Shown here piece by piece: positions 24,931-33,590 of a DNA stretch of 64,000 nt. The first letter of the stretch is position 1. Every line of letters starts with the position of its first letter. The stretch lies in the NCBI GenBank assembly GCA_020027875.1, contig JAHRHA010000004.1, forward strand, positions 48,001-112,000, read 5' to 3'. Under the pieces are notes generated by a model. That model saw only the letters and a program-made list of their open reading frames with translations. It made no database searches and was not told the DNA's origin. Made by a program: the position numbers and the translations under genes. Source of the DNA: Micromonosporaceae bacterium. Its GTDB lineage: Bacteria; Actinomycetota; Actinomycetes; Mycobacteriales; Micromonosporaceae.

Positions 24931-25644
24931 GTGGTGTACGACCGGGTGCGAGACAGCTATGACCGGGTGGCCGTGCGTTACGCCGATGAGATAGGTGCCG
25001 AGCTCGCCGGAAAGCCGGTGGATCGGGCGCTCTTAAAGTGCTTGGTCGAGTTGGTGTCGACGGTGGAGGAGACCACTGGATCGGGGGGTGTGGCCGATCT
25101 AGGCTGTGGCCCCGGTCACGTTGCCGCCTTCCTTGCGACCCTCGGCGTGCCCACTACTGGGATCGACATCTCATCGGCCATGGTGGAGGTGGGCCGCAAG
25201 CGCTACCCGGACGTGCATTTCCGGGTTGGATCACTGCTGGCGCTGCTAGCCACCGACGCAGAACACGCCGGGGCCATCGCGTTGTACTCGATCATCCATC
25301 TCCAGCCCGAGGACCGACCCTCGGCGTACCTCGAGATGAGTCGGGTGATCCGACCCGGCGGGTGGCTCCTGCTCGCCTTCCACATCAGCCTCGCCGGGCA
25401 TGAGCCCGGCGAGATCATGCACGCCGAGGAGCGGTGGGGCGAGCAGGTAGACCTGGACTTCTACTACCTCGACCCAGCCGAGGTGATCGAGGGGCTCACG
25501 TCCGCTGGATTCGTTCTCATGGCGCGCACGGACCGGGAGCATTGGCCGGGAGCGGAGCACGAAAGTAGGCGCTGTTATCTGCTGTGCCGCAGGTCGCCCG
25601 AGGCAGCCAGCGAGCACCTCGGGGCGGCCAGCGCGCACGCGTAG
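24931..25644 (+). CDS. SAM-dependent methyltransferase, class I
   Basis: A methyltransferase of about 237 residues. Motif I is VADLGCGPGHVAAFLA, followed by TGIDISSAMVEVGRKR (acidic ribose-binding Asp), the post-I segment ALYSIIHL and the late RPGGWLLLAFH. The opening YDRVRDSYDRVAVRYADEIG is typical of small actinobacterial class I enzymes. Acceptor unknown. The start is uncertain: GTG 24931 gives the common N-terminus; GTG 24838 with GGTGGGGG just before it would add 31 residues. The gene diverges from the secreted-protein gene. Confidence 0.8.
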   Translation: MVYDRVRDSYDRVAVRYADEIGAELAGKPVDRALLKCLVELVSTVEETTGSGGVADLGCGPGHVAAFLATLGVPTTGIDISSAMVEVGRKRYPDVHFRVGSLLALLATDAEHAGAIALYSIIHLQPEDRPSAYLEMSRVIRPGGWLLLAFHISLAGHEPGEIMHAEERWGEQVDLDFYYLDPAEVIEGLTSAGFVLMARTDREHWPGAEHESRRCYLLCRRSPEAASEHLGAASAHA

Positions 25645-25662
25645 CGAGCGAAGGGATGACTG

Positions 25663-26202
25663 GTGAGAGACCGGCTCGTGCGTACGGCGATCGTTGGCGT
25701 GTGCGCGCTCGCCGTGCTCACCGCTCTAGCTGCGTGCGGATCCGGTGTTCCGGCCAGCGAGTGGGCTGGTCGCGTCTGTAGTGCGCTCGCGCCGTGGCGT
25801 ACCCAGATCTCAGACCTCAACGCACGCGCGCAACGCCAGATGTCCACGGCGAGCACCCCCGTTCAAACGCGCGACAACCTCCTGGAGCTGCTGTCCGGCG
25901 CCGAGACCGTGAGCGAGTCGGCGCGCGGTGCGGTCGCCGCGGCGGGTACGCCCGATGTGGACGGTGGCGACGAGGTGGCCCGGCACTTCACGGCTTCGCT
26001 CGAAGCGACTCGCGACGCCTATGCCCGCGCCCGCGGCGATCTGCAGGCGTTGCCGACTGACGACGCCGAGGTGTTCTATGACGGCGTGGTCGCCGTGATG
26101 ACAAGACTGACCGAGGAGTACGCACAGAGCGGCGTGGACACGACCAAGCTCGACTCGCCCGAGCTGCGAGAGGCATTCGACGGGGTCGATCAGTGTCGGT
26201 AA
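25663..26202 (+). CDS. Putative lipoprotein
   Basis: A 179-residue protein beginning with a lipoprotein signal: basic start, hydrophobic stretch and the lipobox LAAC (Cys25). The mature part is helical, with an invariant-looking WAGRVCSALAPW near its start. No named domain recognised. GTG 25663 follows the methyltransferase by 18 bases and the gene overlaps the next by 10 bases, so the three are an operon. Confidence 0.8.
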   Translation: MRDRLVRTAIVGVCALAVLTALAACGSGVPASEWAGRVCSALAPWRTQISDLNARAQRQMSTASTPVQTRDNLLELLSGAETVSESARGAVAAAGTPDVDGGDEVARHFTASLEATRDAYARARGDLQALPTDDAEVFYDGVVAVMTRLTEEYAQSGVDTTKLDSPELREAFDGVDQCR

Positions 26203-26780
26203 TCCGACAGTTGTCGCTCTTCGGCGCCGAGGCCTCGCCCCCGGAGCCCGGCGACCTCGCCGGTTTGTTGGCCGCCGGCGGTCTGACCACCCGCCTCGGT
26301 GGGACCGCTCGGGTCTCGATCGTGGTGGACCATCCGTGGCGCGCGGCCGTGCTCGTGGCCGAGTGTGCTCGCCGCGGCCTCGCCGCGACCAGCGTCTCCA
26401 CGCTGGAGGAGCACATCGGGGTACGGACCGCCTATTCGGCGTTGCTCCTGCCGCTCGCGGAGGCGTGGACGGTGGACTCGGTCCAACGCGTACCCCGGGG
26501 TCTCATACTCGACGGCCGGCATCTGAGGCTGTGGGTGCAGGCGCGGGGCCGATGCGAACCCGCTGGCTCGTACGCTTTGCCCCTCGGCAGCACCGACGAG
26601 GCGGCCTGGGCGGCCATCGGGGCGGCGCTTGCAGCGGTCGGCCTGGCCGCACAGCTCGTCAGTCCCCGTGGCGGAGCGGGACCTTCGTACCGGATCGTCG
26701 GCAAGCGGCGACTCTCCCGTCTAGCCGAAATGGTCGGCGATCCGCCCAAGCAGGCGCCCGCCGGCATATGGCCGAGCTAG
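26193..26780 (+). CDS. Conserved hypothetical protein upstream of topA
   Basis: A 195-residue soluble protein (VSVIRQLSLFGAEASPPEPGDLAGLL...). Similar genes stand next to topA in other actinomycetes (Rv3647c in M. tuberculosis is in the same place), and the LSLFGAE opening is characteristic; no function is known. The GTG start overlaps the lipoprotein stop by 10 bases. Hydrophobicity is even, with no signal peptide. Confidence 0.8.
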   Translation: MSVIRQLSLFGAEASPPEPGDLAGLLAAGGLTTRLGGTARVSIVVDHPWRAAVLVAECARRGLAATSVSTLEEHIGVRTAYSALLLPLAEAWTVDSVQRVPRGLILDGRHLRLWVQARGRCEPAGSYALPLGSTDEAAWAAIGAALAAVGLAAQLVSPRGGAGPSYRIVGKRRLSRLAEMVGDPPKQAPAGIWPS

Positions 26781-26971
26781 CCTCGCGGAAGGTGCGCCCT
26801 TCGGCCAGTCGGACGTTTTAGGCTGTTTGGGGGGTTTGGGGCCTCCGACCGGCTCGACGGGGCGGGAACCATGGCGGAGCGCACTTGACCAGACGTGTAC
26901 CGTTTGACAACCGTCAGCCGGGCTTGCCGGTCTCGGCTCACGGGAGATGTCGAATACAGAACGTGAGGAGC

Positions 26972-29782
26972 ATGGTGGCGAACGCCAAGACGCAGCGCCT
27001 GGTGATCGTAGAGTCGCCCGCGAAGGCGAAGACGATCTCGAGCTACCTTGGCCCCGGGTATGTCGTGGAGGCCAGCTATGGCCATGTGCGTGACCTGCCG
27101 CGCAATGCCGCCGATGTGCCCGCGAAGTACAAATCCGAGTCCTGGTCGAGCCTTGGCGTCGATGTCGACAATGACTTCGCCGCGTTGTATGTGATCAGCC
27201 CAGACCGCACCAAACAAGTCACCAAGCTCAGATCCTTGCTCAAGGATTCGGACGAACTCCTGCTCGCCACGGACGAGGACCGCGAGGGCGAGGCGATCGC
27301 CTGGCATCTCGTTGAGACCCTCAAGCCCAAGGTGCCGGTCAAGCGGATGGTCTTTCACGAGATCACCAGACCGGCGATCCAGCAGGCCGTGGAGAACCCG
27401 CGCGCCATCGACCAGTCGCTTGTGGACGCCCAGGAAGCCCGGCGCATCCTCGACCGGCTCTACGGCTACGAGGTCTCCCCGGTGCTGTGGAAGAAGGTCA
27501 TGCCCAAGGGCCCCGATGGGCGGGCGCTCTCCGCCGGCCGGGTGCAGTCCGTGGCGACCCGGATCGTCGTACAGCGTGAGCGCGAGCGGATGCGCTTCCA
27601 CTCCGCCGAATACTGGGACATCCGAGCCATACTGGCCATCGACGCCAGCAGAGCCGGGGACGGGCCAAGGACCTTCCCGGGCACGCTGATCTCGCTCGAC
27701 GGCGACCGGGTCGCGACCGGCAAGGATTTCGATCCCGCCACCGGGGCGGTGCGTGCTGGCGCGAGCGTGGTGCACCTCGACGGAGACGGTGCCCGCGGAC
27801 TCGCCGCGCGACTACAGGGACGGCCATTCGAGGTCATCCGGGTCGAGGAGAAGCCTTACCGGCGCCGCCCATACGCACCGTTCATCACGTCGACGCTGCA
27901 GCAGGAGGCGGCACGTAAGCTGCGCTACTCGTCCGCCCAGACAATGCGCACGGCCCAACGGCTGTACGAGAACGGCTACATCACCTATATGCGTACCGAC
28001 TCGGTGAACCTGTCCGAGACCGCGCTCGCCGCCGCCCGTGCCCAGATCGCCGAACTATTCGGCCAGCGATTCGTGCCGCCGCAGCCCCGCCACTACACCG
28101 GCAAGGTAAAGAACGCCCAGGAGGCGCACGAGGCCATCCGGCCCGCGGGTGACACGTTCCGCACCCCCGGCGAGGTCGCGAGCGAGCTGTCCACTGAGGA
28201 GTTCAAGCTCTATGAGCTGATCTGGAGGCGCACGATCGCGTCGCAGATGACCGACGCGGTCGGCTCGTCGGTGTCGGTCCGCATCCGCGCTCTGTCGACG
28301 GCCAACGAGGAGTGCGACTTCGGCGCGAGCGGTAAGACCATCACCGATCCTGGGTTCCTCAAGGCCTATGTGGAGTCGTCCGACGACGCCGAGGTCGAGG
28401 CCGAGGATGTCGAGCACAGGCTGCCGAACCTTGTGAAGGGACAGCGGCTCGCGGCAGACTCGCTCGAAGCGGTCGGCCACACCACCCAACCGCCGGCGCG
28501 CTACACCGAAGCCTCGCTGGTGAAGGCGCTGGAGGAGTTGGGCATAGGCCGACCATCGACATACGCGTCGATCATGCAGACGATCCAGGACCGCGGATAC
28601 GTCTTCAAGCGGGGCCAGGCCCTCATACCCTCGTTCCTCGCCTTCGCCGTTGTAGGTCTGCTCGAAGGGCACTTCCCGCGCCTGGTGGACTTTGACTTCA
28701 CCGCCGCGATGGAGAATGAGCTCGACGACATCGCAGGAGGCGAGGCGGCCGCGCTGGACTTCCTCCGAGCGTTCTACTTCGGCAGCGACTCCGCGAAGAT
28801 GCACACCATTGCCGGTGGCGGTGGGCTGAAGAAGATGGTCACCGAGAACCTCGGCGAGATCGACGCGCGCGGCGTGAACTCGATCTCGTTGTTCCGCGAC
28901 GACTCCGGTCGGGACATCGTGGTCCGGGTGGGACGGTACGGCCCGTACCTTCAGCGAACCATGCCCGGGGCCGAATCGATCTCCACTGAGGACGGCAATG
29001 GCAACGGCGGCGGCAACGGGGGCGACCGTGTGTCGCTGCCCGAGGGCATCGCTCCCGACGAACTGACGCCCGAAAAGGTCGAGGAGCTGTTCCTCGGTGG
29101 TGGCGGCGAGCGCAAGATCGGAGAGCATCCCGACACCGGGGAGCCGATCCTGCTCAAGTCCGGAAGGTACGGCCCGTACGTGACCACCGGCGAGCGCAAC
29201 GCATCCCTGCTCAAGACGCAGTCCCCGGACACCTTGACACTCGAGGACGCGCTGCGAGCGCTGTCGTTGCCGCGGCTGCTCGGCAGGGACACGGACGGCG
29301 CGGAGGTCTTCGCCGGCCCTGGCCGCTACGGCCCGTACGTGCGGCGCGGTGACGACTACCGGTCACTCGCGGATGAGGACCAGATCTTTACCGTCACGCT
29401 CGACGAGGCGCTCGCCCTTCTCGCCGCGCCGAAGACTCGCCAGCGCCGGGAACCGGCACCACCGCTGCGCGAGCTGGGTCTGGACCCGATCACTGACAAG
29501 GCCATGGTCATTAAGGACGGTCGGTTCGGCCCGTACGTGACCGATGGCGAGACGAACGCCTCGCTGCGCCGTGGCCAGACCATCGAGGCCATGACCGTGG
29601 AGCAGGCGAGCGAGATGCTCGCCGAGAAGCGGGCCAGGGGCCCCGCCGCACCGCGAAAGAAGGCGACCAGGGCGGCTGCGGCGAAGGCGACGCCCGCCAA
29701 GAAGGCGGCCAAGAAGGCAGCCCCGAAGAAGGCCGCGAAGAAGGCCGCGCCGAAGAAGGCCGCGCCGAAGAAGGCGACCTAG
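26972..29782 (+). CDS. topA: DNA topoisomerase I
   Basis: Type IA topoisomerase that relaxes negative supercoils; 936 residues, the usual actinobacterial size. The Toprim domain begins LVIVESPAKAKTISSYLG, with the acidic cluster DEDREGEAIAWHL. The active Tyr is Tyr339 in GYITYMRTDS. The C-terminal half has four Toprim-C repeats (GRYGPYV) rather than zinc fingers, and it ends in a Lys/Ala tail (KKAAPKKAAKKAAP) known to aid strand passage in this group. ATG 26972 and GTG 26975 are both possible behind GAGGAG. Confidence 0.96.
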   Translation: MVANAKTQRLVIVESPAKAKTISSYLGPGYVVEASYGHVRDLPRNAADVPAKYKSESWSSLGVDVDNDFAALYVISPDRTKQVTKLRSLLKDSDELLLATDEDREGEAIAWHLVETLKPKVPVKRMVFHEITRPAIQQAVENPRAIDQSLVDAQEARRILDRLYGYEVSPVLWKKVMPKGPDGRALSAGRVQSVATRIVVQRERERMRFHSAEYWDIRAILAIDASRAGDGPRTFPGTLISLDGDRVATGKDFDPATGAVRAGASVVHLDGDGARGLAARLQGRPFEVIRVEEKPYRRRPYAPFITSTLQQEAARKLRYSSAQTMRTAQRLYENGYITYMRTDSVNLSETALAAARAQIAELFGQRFVPPQPRHYTGKVKNAQEAHEAIRPAGDTFRTPGEVASELSTEEFKLYELIWRRTIASQMTDAVGSSVSVRIRALSTANEECDFGASGKTITDPGFLKAYVESSDDAEVEAEDVEHRLPNLVKGQRLAADSLEAVGHTTQPPARYTEASLVKALEELGIGRPSTYASIMQTIQDRGYVFKRGQALIPSFLAFAVVGLLEGHFPRLVDFDFTAAMENELDDIAGGEAAALDFLRAFYFGSDSAKMHTIAGGGGLKKMVTENLGEIDARGVNSISLFRDDSGRDIVVRVGRYGPYLQRTMPGAESISTEDGNGNGGGNGGDRVSLPEGIAPDELTPEKVEELFLGGGGERKIGEHPDTGEPILLKSGRYGPYVTTGERNASLLKTQSPDTLTLEDALRALSLPRLLGRDTDGAEVFAGPGRYGPYVRRGDDYRSLADEDQIFTVTLDEALALLAAPKTRQRREPAPPLRELGLDPITDKAMVIKDGRFGPYVTDGETNASLRRGQTIEAMTVEQASEMLAEKRARGPAAPRKKATRAAAAKATPAKKAAKKAAPKKAAKKAAPKKAAPKKAT

Positions 29783-29794
29783 CCAGCCGGGCAG

Positions 29795-31102
29795 CTACGG
29801 TCCGAAGACCTGGCGGGCGTAGGCATTGCCGAACACGCGGCCGGGGTCCACTGTGTCGCGGACGGCGAGGAAGTCGTCGAAGTGTGGGTACGCGGGCCGT
29901 AGCGACGCAGCGTCGCGGTAGTGCATCTTGCCCCAGTGGGGGCGACCGCCCAGGGCGGTGCAGACCGCCTCGAAGCCGCGAAAGTACGCCTCGTACGGCA
30001 TACCGACGAACTGGTGGATGGCGATGTATGCGTTGTCGCGCCCGAATCCGTGGGAGAGCCAGATGTCGTCGCCGGCGGTGAAGCGGACCTCCACCGGCAA
30101 GGTGACCTTGACCGGCAGCGAATCGATGACCTGGCGTAGGTCGGCGAATGCCTCGGTGAGGGCGGCCCGAGGTATCCCGTATTCCATCTCCATGAAGCGA
30201 ACCCGGCGAGGCGACGTGAACACCACATCGGATCGCTCGGTGTAGACCCGCGGGGAGAAGAAGCGGGCCGTCGTTCGCAGCAGCGTCGGCGTGAGCGGCG
30301 GCATCGCCCGGCAGAGCCGGCACACGCAGCCGATGACGGTGTTCTCGAGCAGGTCGTCGTTGAACCAGGTGGCGAAGCGTCCCCGCGGCGCGGAGTCGGC
30401 ATCGACGCGATTGTTGGCCTTCGTGAGCGTGCGCTCGGTGTATGGCATCCAGTAGAACTCGAAATGGTCGTTCGCGGCGACGCGCTCATCAATGCCGGCG
30501 AGCACCGCCGCCAGCGGCGCGGGGCGCTCGTCCGCGTGCAGGATGAAGGCGTCCACGCATCGCAGGGTCACCTCGGTGACGATCCCGACGGTGCCGACGC
30601 CGACGAGCGCGGCCTGGAACAGTTCTGGATTGGTATCCCGGGAGCAGCGCACGATGTCGCCCGTGCCCGTGACGAGTTCTAGCTCGGCGACGAATGTGGA
30701 CAGACACCCGTACTCCTTGCCCGTGCCGTGGGTGCCGGTCGCAAGGGCGCCGGAGACGGTCTGCACCTCGATGTCGCCGAGATTGGGCATCGCGAGCCCG
30801 TGGGCCGCGAGTTCGGCGTTGAGTGCCGACAACTCAGTGCCGGCCCGTACCCGGACCATCCTCGACGATCGGTCGACGGTGACCAGACCGGACAGGGCCG
30901 CAAGCTCCACCCGTACGCCCGTGGTCGCGGCCGCCGCGGTGAATGAGTGTCCGCTCCCGACGGGCTTGACCGTCCTGCCGTCGGCGGCGGCCGAGCGCAC
31001 GACGTCGGCCACCTCGTCCGCGGTGGAGGGTCGGGCCACCCCGGCCGCGACGGCCCGATAGTTGCCCGCCCAATTTCGCCAGGCGGTGGTCGGCTTTGGC
31101 AT
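29795..31102 (-). CDS. FAD-dependent lactone oxidase (D-arabinono-1,4-lactone / L-gulonolactone type)
   Basis: A 435-residue flavoprotein. The N-terminal FAD-binding domain carries VKPVGSGHSFTAAA (site of covalent FAD attachment at the His of the GSGHS motif) and VSGALATGTHGTG; the C-terminal ALO domain ends HWGKMHYRDAASLRPAYPHFDDFLAVRDTVDPGRVFGN. Mycobacterial homologues act on L-gulono-1,4-lactone. ATG 31102. It diverges from a TetR gene, with a palindromic operator in the 108-base gap, so it is probably the regulated target. Confidence 0.9.
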   Translation of the reverse strand: MPKPTTAWRNWAGNYRAVAAGVARPSTADEVADVVRSAAADGRTVKPVGSGHSFTAAAATTGVRVELAALSGLVTVDRSSRMVRVRAGTELSALNAELAAHGLAMPNLGDIEVQTVSGALATGTHGTGKEYGCLSTFVAELELVTGTGDIVRCSRDTNPELFQAALVGVGTVGIVTEVTLRCVDAFILHADERPAPLAAVLAGIDERVAANDHFEFYWMPYTERTLTKANNRVDADSAPRGRFATWFNDDLLENTVIGCVCRLCRAMPPLTPTLLRTTARFFSPRVYTERSDVVFTSPRRVRFMEMEYGIPRAALTEAFADLRQVIDSLPVKVTLPVEVRFTAGDDIWLSHGFGRDNAYIAIHQFVGMPYEAYFRGFEAVCTALGGRPHWGKMHYRDAASLRPAYPHFDDFLAVRDTVDPGRVFGNAYARQVFGP

Positions 31103-31106
31103 AGGA

Positions 31107-31123
31107 TGTGAATACCCTTCACA
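31107..31123. promoter_or_regulatory. TetR-type operator palindrome
   Basis: TGTGAA-TACCC-TTCACA, a perfect 6-bp inverted repeat with a 5-base spacer, directly in front of the lactone oxidase start and upstream of the divergent TetR gene. Confidence 0.55.
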
Positions 31124-31210
31124 TATGCGTGGCGTCAACACCTGTTTGCGGAACGTAGTGCAGAATTAAAGGCCACCAATACTGGCAAACACCTCGCAGG
31201 GGGTTCGATT

Positions 31211-31843
31211 GTGGCGACGCAGGCCAGCTCGGCTCCGGTGGGTCCGCTTCGGCGAGTACCCGTCCAGGGCCGCAGCCTCGCGCGGGTCCACCGCATGCTC
31301 GACGCGTGCGCGTCGCTCGTGGATGAGGTCGGGTACGACGGTCTGACCACCACTCTGCTCGCCGAGCGAGCGGGCGTCGCCATCGGATCGGTCTACCAGT
31401 TCTTTCCGGACAAGCGTGCGATCGTGCAGGCCCTGACGCTGCGCAACCTCGATGCCTACGTGGCGCGGCTGTCAGCGCGGATCGCCGAGGGTGCGCTGAC
31501 GAAGTGGTGGGATGCGGTGGACGCAGCCATTGATGAGTACATCGACATGCATCGCCACACGCCGGGATTCCGCGCCTTGCACTTCGGCGACGTGGTAGAT
31601 CTGCACCTCCTCGACGACGAGCGCGACAACAACGCGGTGATAGTCGAGCAGCTAGGCGCGCTGATGGTCGATGGGTTCGGCATTGCGGACACGCCGCGCC
31701 TGCGTTTTGCCCTCACCATCGCGGTCGAGATGGCCGACGCGCTGATCAAGCTGGCGTTCCGGCGTCATCCCGACGGCGAGGAGTCGGTGCTCACCGAGGC
31801 GAAAGAGATCGTCCGCGACTACCTCTACCGCCAGGTGGCCTGA
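31211..31843 (+). CDS. TetR-family transcriptional regulator
   Basis: A 210-residue regulator. The N-terminal helix-turn-helix reads LDACASLVDEVGYDGLTTTLLAERAGVAIGSVYQFFPDKRAIVQAL, the standard TetR DNA-binding domain at about residues 28-80; the rest is the ligand-binding domain. The unusually Arg-rich start (RRVPVQGRSLARVHRML) is common in actinobacterial members. GTG 31211. Probably represses itself and the divergent lactone oxidase through the palindrome at 31107. Confidence 0.9.
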   Translation: MATQASSAPVGPLRRVPVQGRSLARVHRMLDACASLVDEVGYDGLTTTLLAERAGVAIGSVYQFFPDKRAIVQALTLRNLDAYVARLSARIAEGALTKWWDAVDAAIDEYIDMHRHTPGFRALHFGDVVDLHLLDDERDNNAVIVEQLGALMVDGFGIADTPRLRFALTIAVEMADALIKLAFRRHPDGEESVLTEAKEIVRDYLYRQVA

Positions 31844-31863
31844 CCGCGCTGACCCCAAGATTG

Positions 31864-31927
31864 CGTCGATCTAGGGGTTAGCGACGTGCGCAGAGATCAA
31901 AAAACGTCGCTAAGCCCTAGATCGACG
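31864..31927. terminator. Bidirectional terminator palindrome, family B copy 1
   Basis: Arms 31864-31887 and 31904-31927, 24 bases each with one mismatch, 16-base loop containing AAAAA. It lies between convergent genes (stops at 31843 and 31939). The outer arm begins CGTCGATCTAGGGG, shared with the palindrome at 45355. Confidence 0.8.
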
Positions 31928-31938
31928 AGCCGGGGGGG

Positions 31939-33222
31939 TCAGAGGAAGGCGGGGGCATGCTCGCCGCGATAGGTCGGCACGGTCCTTTCCACCACGTCGC
32001 CCCGGACAAGGTGGAGCTCATCAACGTGCTCGCAGAGTTCTCCCGCCTTCGCGTGGCGGAACCACACCCGATCGCCTACGCGAAGCATGTCCGCGACCGC
32101 GCCGGCTAGCGGAGTCTGCACCTCCCCGGCGCCCTCCGCCGCCAGGAGCTTCAGCCCGGCCGGTAGAGCCGGACGGGGGAGCCGTGATCGCTCGGCGGGG
32201 CCGGAGGCGACCCAGCCGCCACCATGCACCGTGACGAGTCCGGGGCCTGGCCGGCGTACGACCGAGGCGGCGAAGTAGGCGGCCGGGGCTGGCCGCCACG
32301 CGCGGTACGTGTCGAAGAGCGTGGGGCCATAGAGGCCGGACCCGGCCGTGAGCTCGGTGACCGCGGGGTCGGCGGCGGTGGCGGCCAAGCTGCCGGTACC
32401 GCCGCCGTTGACGAACTCGAGGTCGGCGTGCTGCCGGGCTGCGGCCGCTGCGGCATTGCGACGCGCTAGCAGGTCTGGGTAGGACCAGCGTTGGATGGCG
32501 CGCACCATCCGGCCGTACACCGGCCTGCCGGGTGGGGCGTCACCCAAGCCCGCGAGCTGCGCCTCGTAGGCCATCAGGCCGACCAGCCGGAACCCGGCGC
32601 GCCACACCACGTGTGCCGCAAGCCGACCCACGGCCGCGGGCGAATGCAAAGGCGATCGACGTACGCCGATGTGGGCCCGCCCGCTCAGCGGTCGCCATGA
32701 CGCGTCCAGGTCAAGGCAGACGCGCAGCGCGGATCGGCGCGCCGGCGCAACGATGGAGTCGATGAGGTCCAACTGCTCGGCGCTGTCGACCATGAGCGTG
32801 ATCTCGGCCGAGAGCTGCTCCGACGTGGCCAGCGCCGTCAGCGCGACGCGGTCGGCGGTGGGGTAACCGAGCAGGATGTCCTGGCTGACCCCGCCGCGGT
32901 TGAGCCAGATAGCCTCCGCCAGCGTGAAGGCCATGAGGCCGTGCCAACCCGGTCTAGCCAGGGTGTCGCGGAGCACCTCGCGGCAGCGAACCGATTTGCT
33001 CGCCACCCGGATCGGCTTACCGGCGGCGCGGTCGACCAGCGCCGCGGCGTTGGCGTTGATCGCCTCGGTATCTATCACGGCGAACGGTGGGTCGAGGTGC
33101 GCCGTTGCCCGGTCAAGCCGGGCCCGCTTCTCATCGCTAGCCGGTCCGGGGTGGCTCCGGCGCGAGTCCGACGCGGCCAGGTAGTTTTTCACCGGTCTGT
33201 CCTGGTTGTGATCGGCTCGCAC
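31939..33222 (-). CDS. PLP-dependent amino acid deaminase/aldolase (alanine-racemase-fold)
   Basis: A 427-residue enzyme with an alanine-racemase-type N-terminal barrel. The PLP lysine is in PIRVASKSVRCREVL; residues NGGGTGS and ELTAGSGLYGP form the phosphate site; the C-terminal domain (RVGDRVWFRHAKAGELCEHVDELHLV) carries the metal-binding H-x-x-x-L-x-x type motif of D-threonine aldolases and D-serine deaminases. Substrate not certain. Two GTG starts, 33222 and 33192, are possible; the conserved part begins about 40 residues later (DRATAHLDPPFAVIDT). Confidence 0.85.
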   Translation of the reverse strand: MRADHNQDRPVKNYLAASDSRRSHPGPASDEKRARLDRATAHLDPPFAVIDTEAINANAAALVDRAAGKPIRVASKSVRCREVLRDTLARPGWHGLMAFTLAEAIWLNRGGVSQDILLGYPTADRVALTALATSEQLSAEITLMVDSAEQLDLIDSIVAPARRSALRVCLDLDASWRPLSGRAHIGVRRSPLHSPAAVGRLAAHVVWRAGFRLVGLMAYEAQLAGLGDAPPGRPVYGRMVRAIQRWSYPDLLARRNAAAAAARQHADLEFVNGGGTGSLAATAADPAVTELTAGSGLYGPTLFDTYRAWRPAPAAYFAASVVRRPGPGLVTVHGGGWVASGPAERSRLPRPALPAGLKLLAAEGAGEVQTPLAGAVADMLRVGDRVWFRHAKAGELCEHVDELHLVRGDVVERTVPTYRGEHAPAFL

Positions 33223-33251
33223 CTGTGCACGGTAACCCGACCGCCAAGTAT

Positions 33252-33266
33252 GCGAAAGGTATTCGC
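33252..33266. promoter_or_regulatory. Inverted repeat near the aldolase start
   Basis: GCGAA-AGGTA-TTCGC, 5-bp arms and 5-base spacer, 30 bases upstream of the leftward aldolase/deaminase start. Possible operator; the protein is unknown. Confidence 0.3.
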
Positions 33267-33441
33267 TTTAATGCGGCTGGCGTGCTGCGAGGGCAGACTC
33301 GGGTCTAAGGGCAAACTCAGGGTTGGAACTCCGGGAGAGGTCCGGGTCCGCCCGGTCAGATTCGGGAGCGCGCATGATCCATAGCCGGGCTAGAGTGGTG
33401 CGCGAGCGGTCGGCCCGCCCGGGGGTGGGCCGTGCTCGTGT

Positions 33442-33479
33442 GCCCTGCGGACACAGGGCTCGCCCTACGACCGCAGGGC
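33442..33479 (+). promoter_or_regulatory. Nested hairpin in the leader of the MFS-tmk gene
   Basis: Outer perfect 9-bp stem GCCCTGCGG / CCGCAGGGC (33442-33450, 33471-33479) encloses a symmetrical 4+4 internal loop and an inner perfect 5-bp stem AGGGC-TC-GCCCT (33455-33466). It ends 111 bases before the GTG start. Could be an attenuator or protein-binding leader; no known riboswitch matches. Confidence 0.45.
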
Positions 33480-33590
33480 CGACGCGGAGGTGTCGCCATC
33501 ATTAGACATTCGCGTGACGCCGGGAACGGACCCGTCGAAGCGGGTGCCGTTGGCGGCGTCGGCGCGGCTCGGCGTGCCGAAGGCCGGACT

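Larger units (their letters stand above)
33223..33590. other. Non-coding gap with palindrome and leader hairpin
   Basis: 368 bases between divergent genes. It holds an inverted repeat GCGAA-AGGTA-TTCGC (33252-33266), a TAGAGT -10-like hexamer at 33391-33396 and a nested hairpin (33442-33479). No gene is supported; an in-frame extension of the next gene into it is Gly/Arg-rich and unlikely. Confidence 0.55.

Noticed and set aside
33442..33479. A known riboswitch in front of MFS-tmk
   Set aside because: The nested hairpin does not match the conserved core of any riboswitch I know; kept only as a structured leader.
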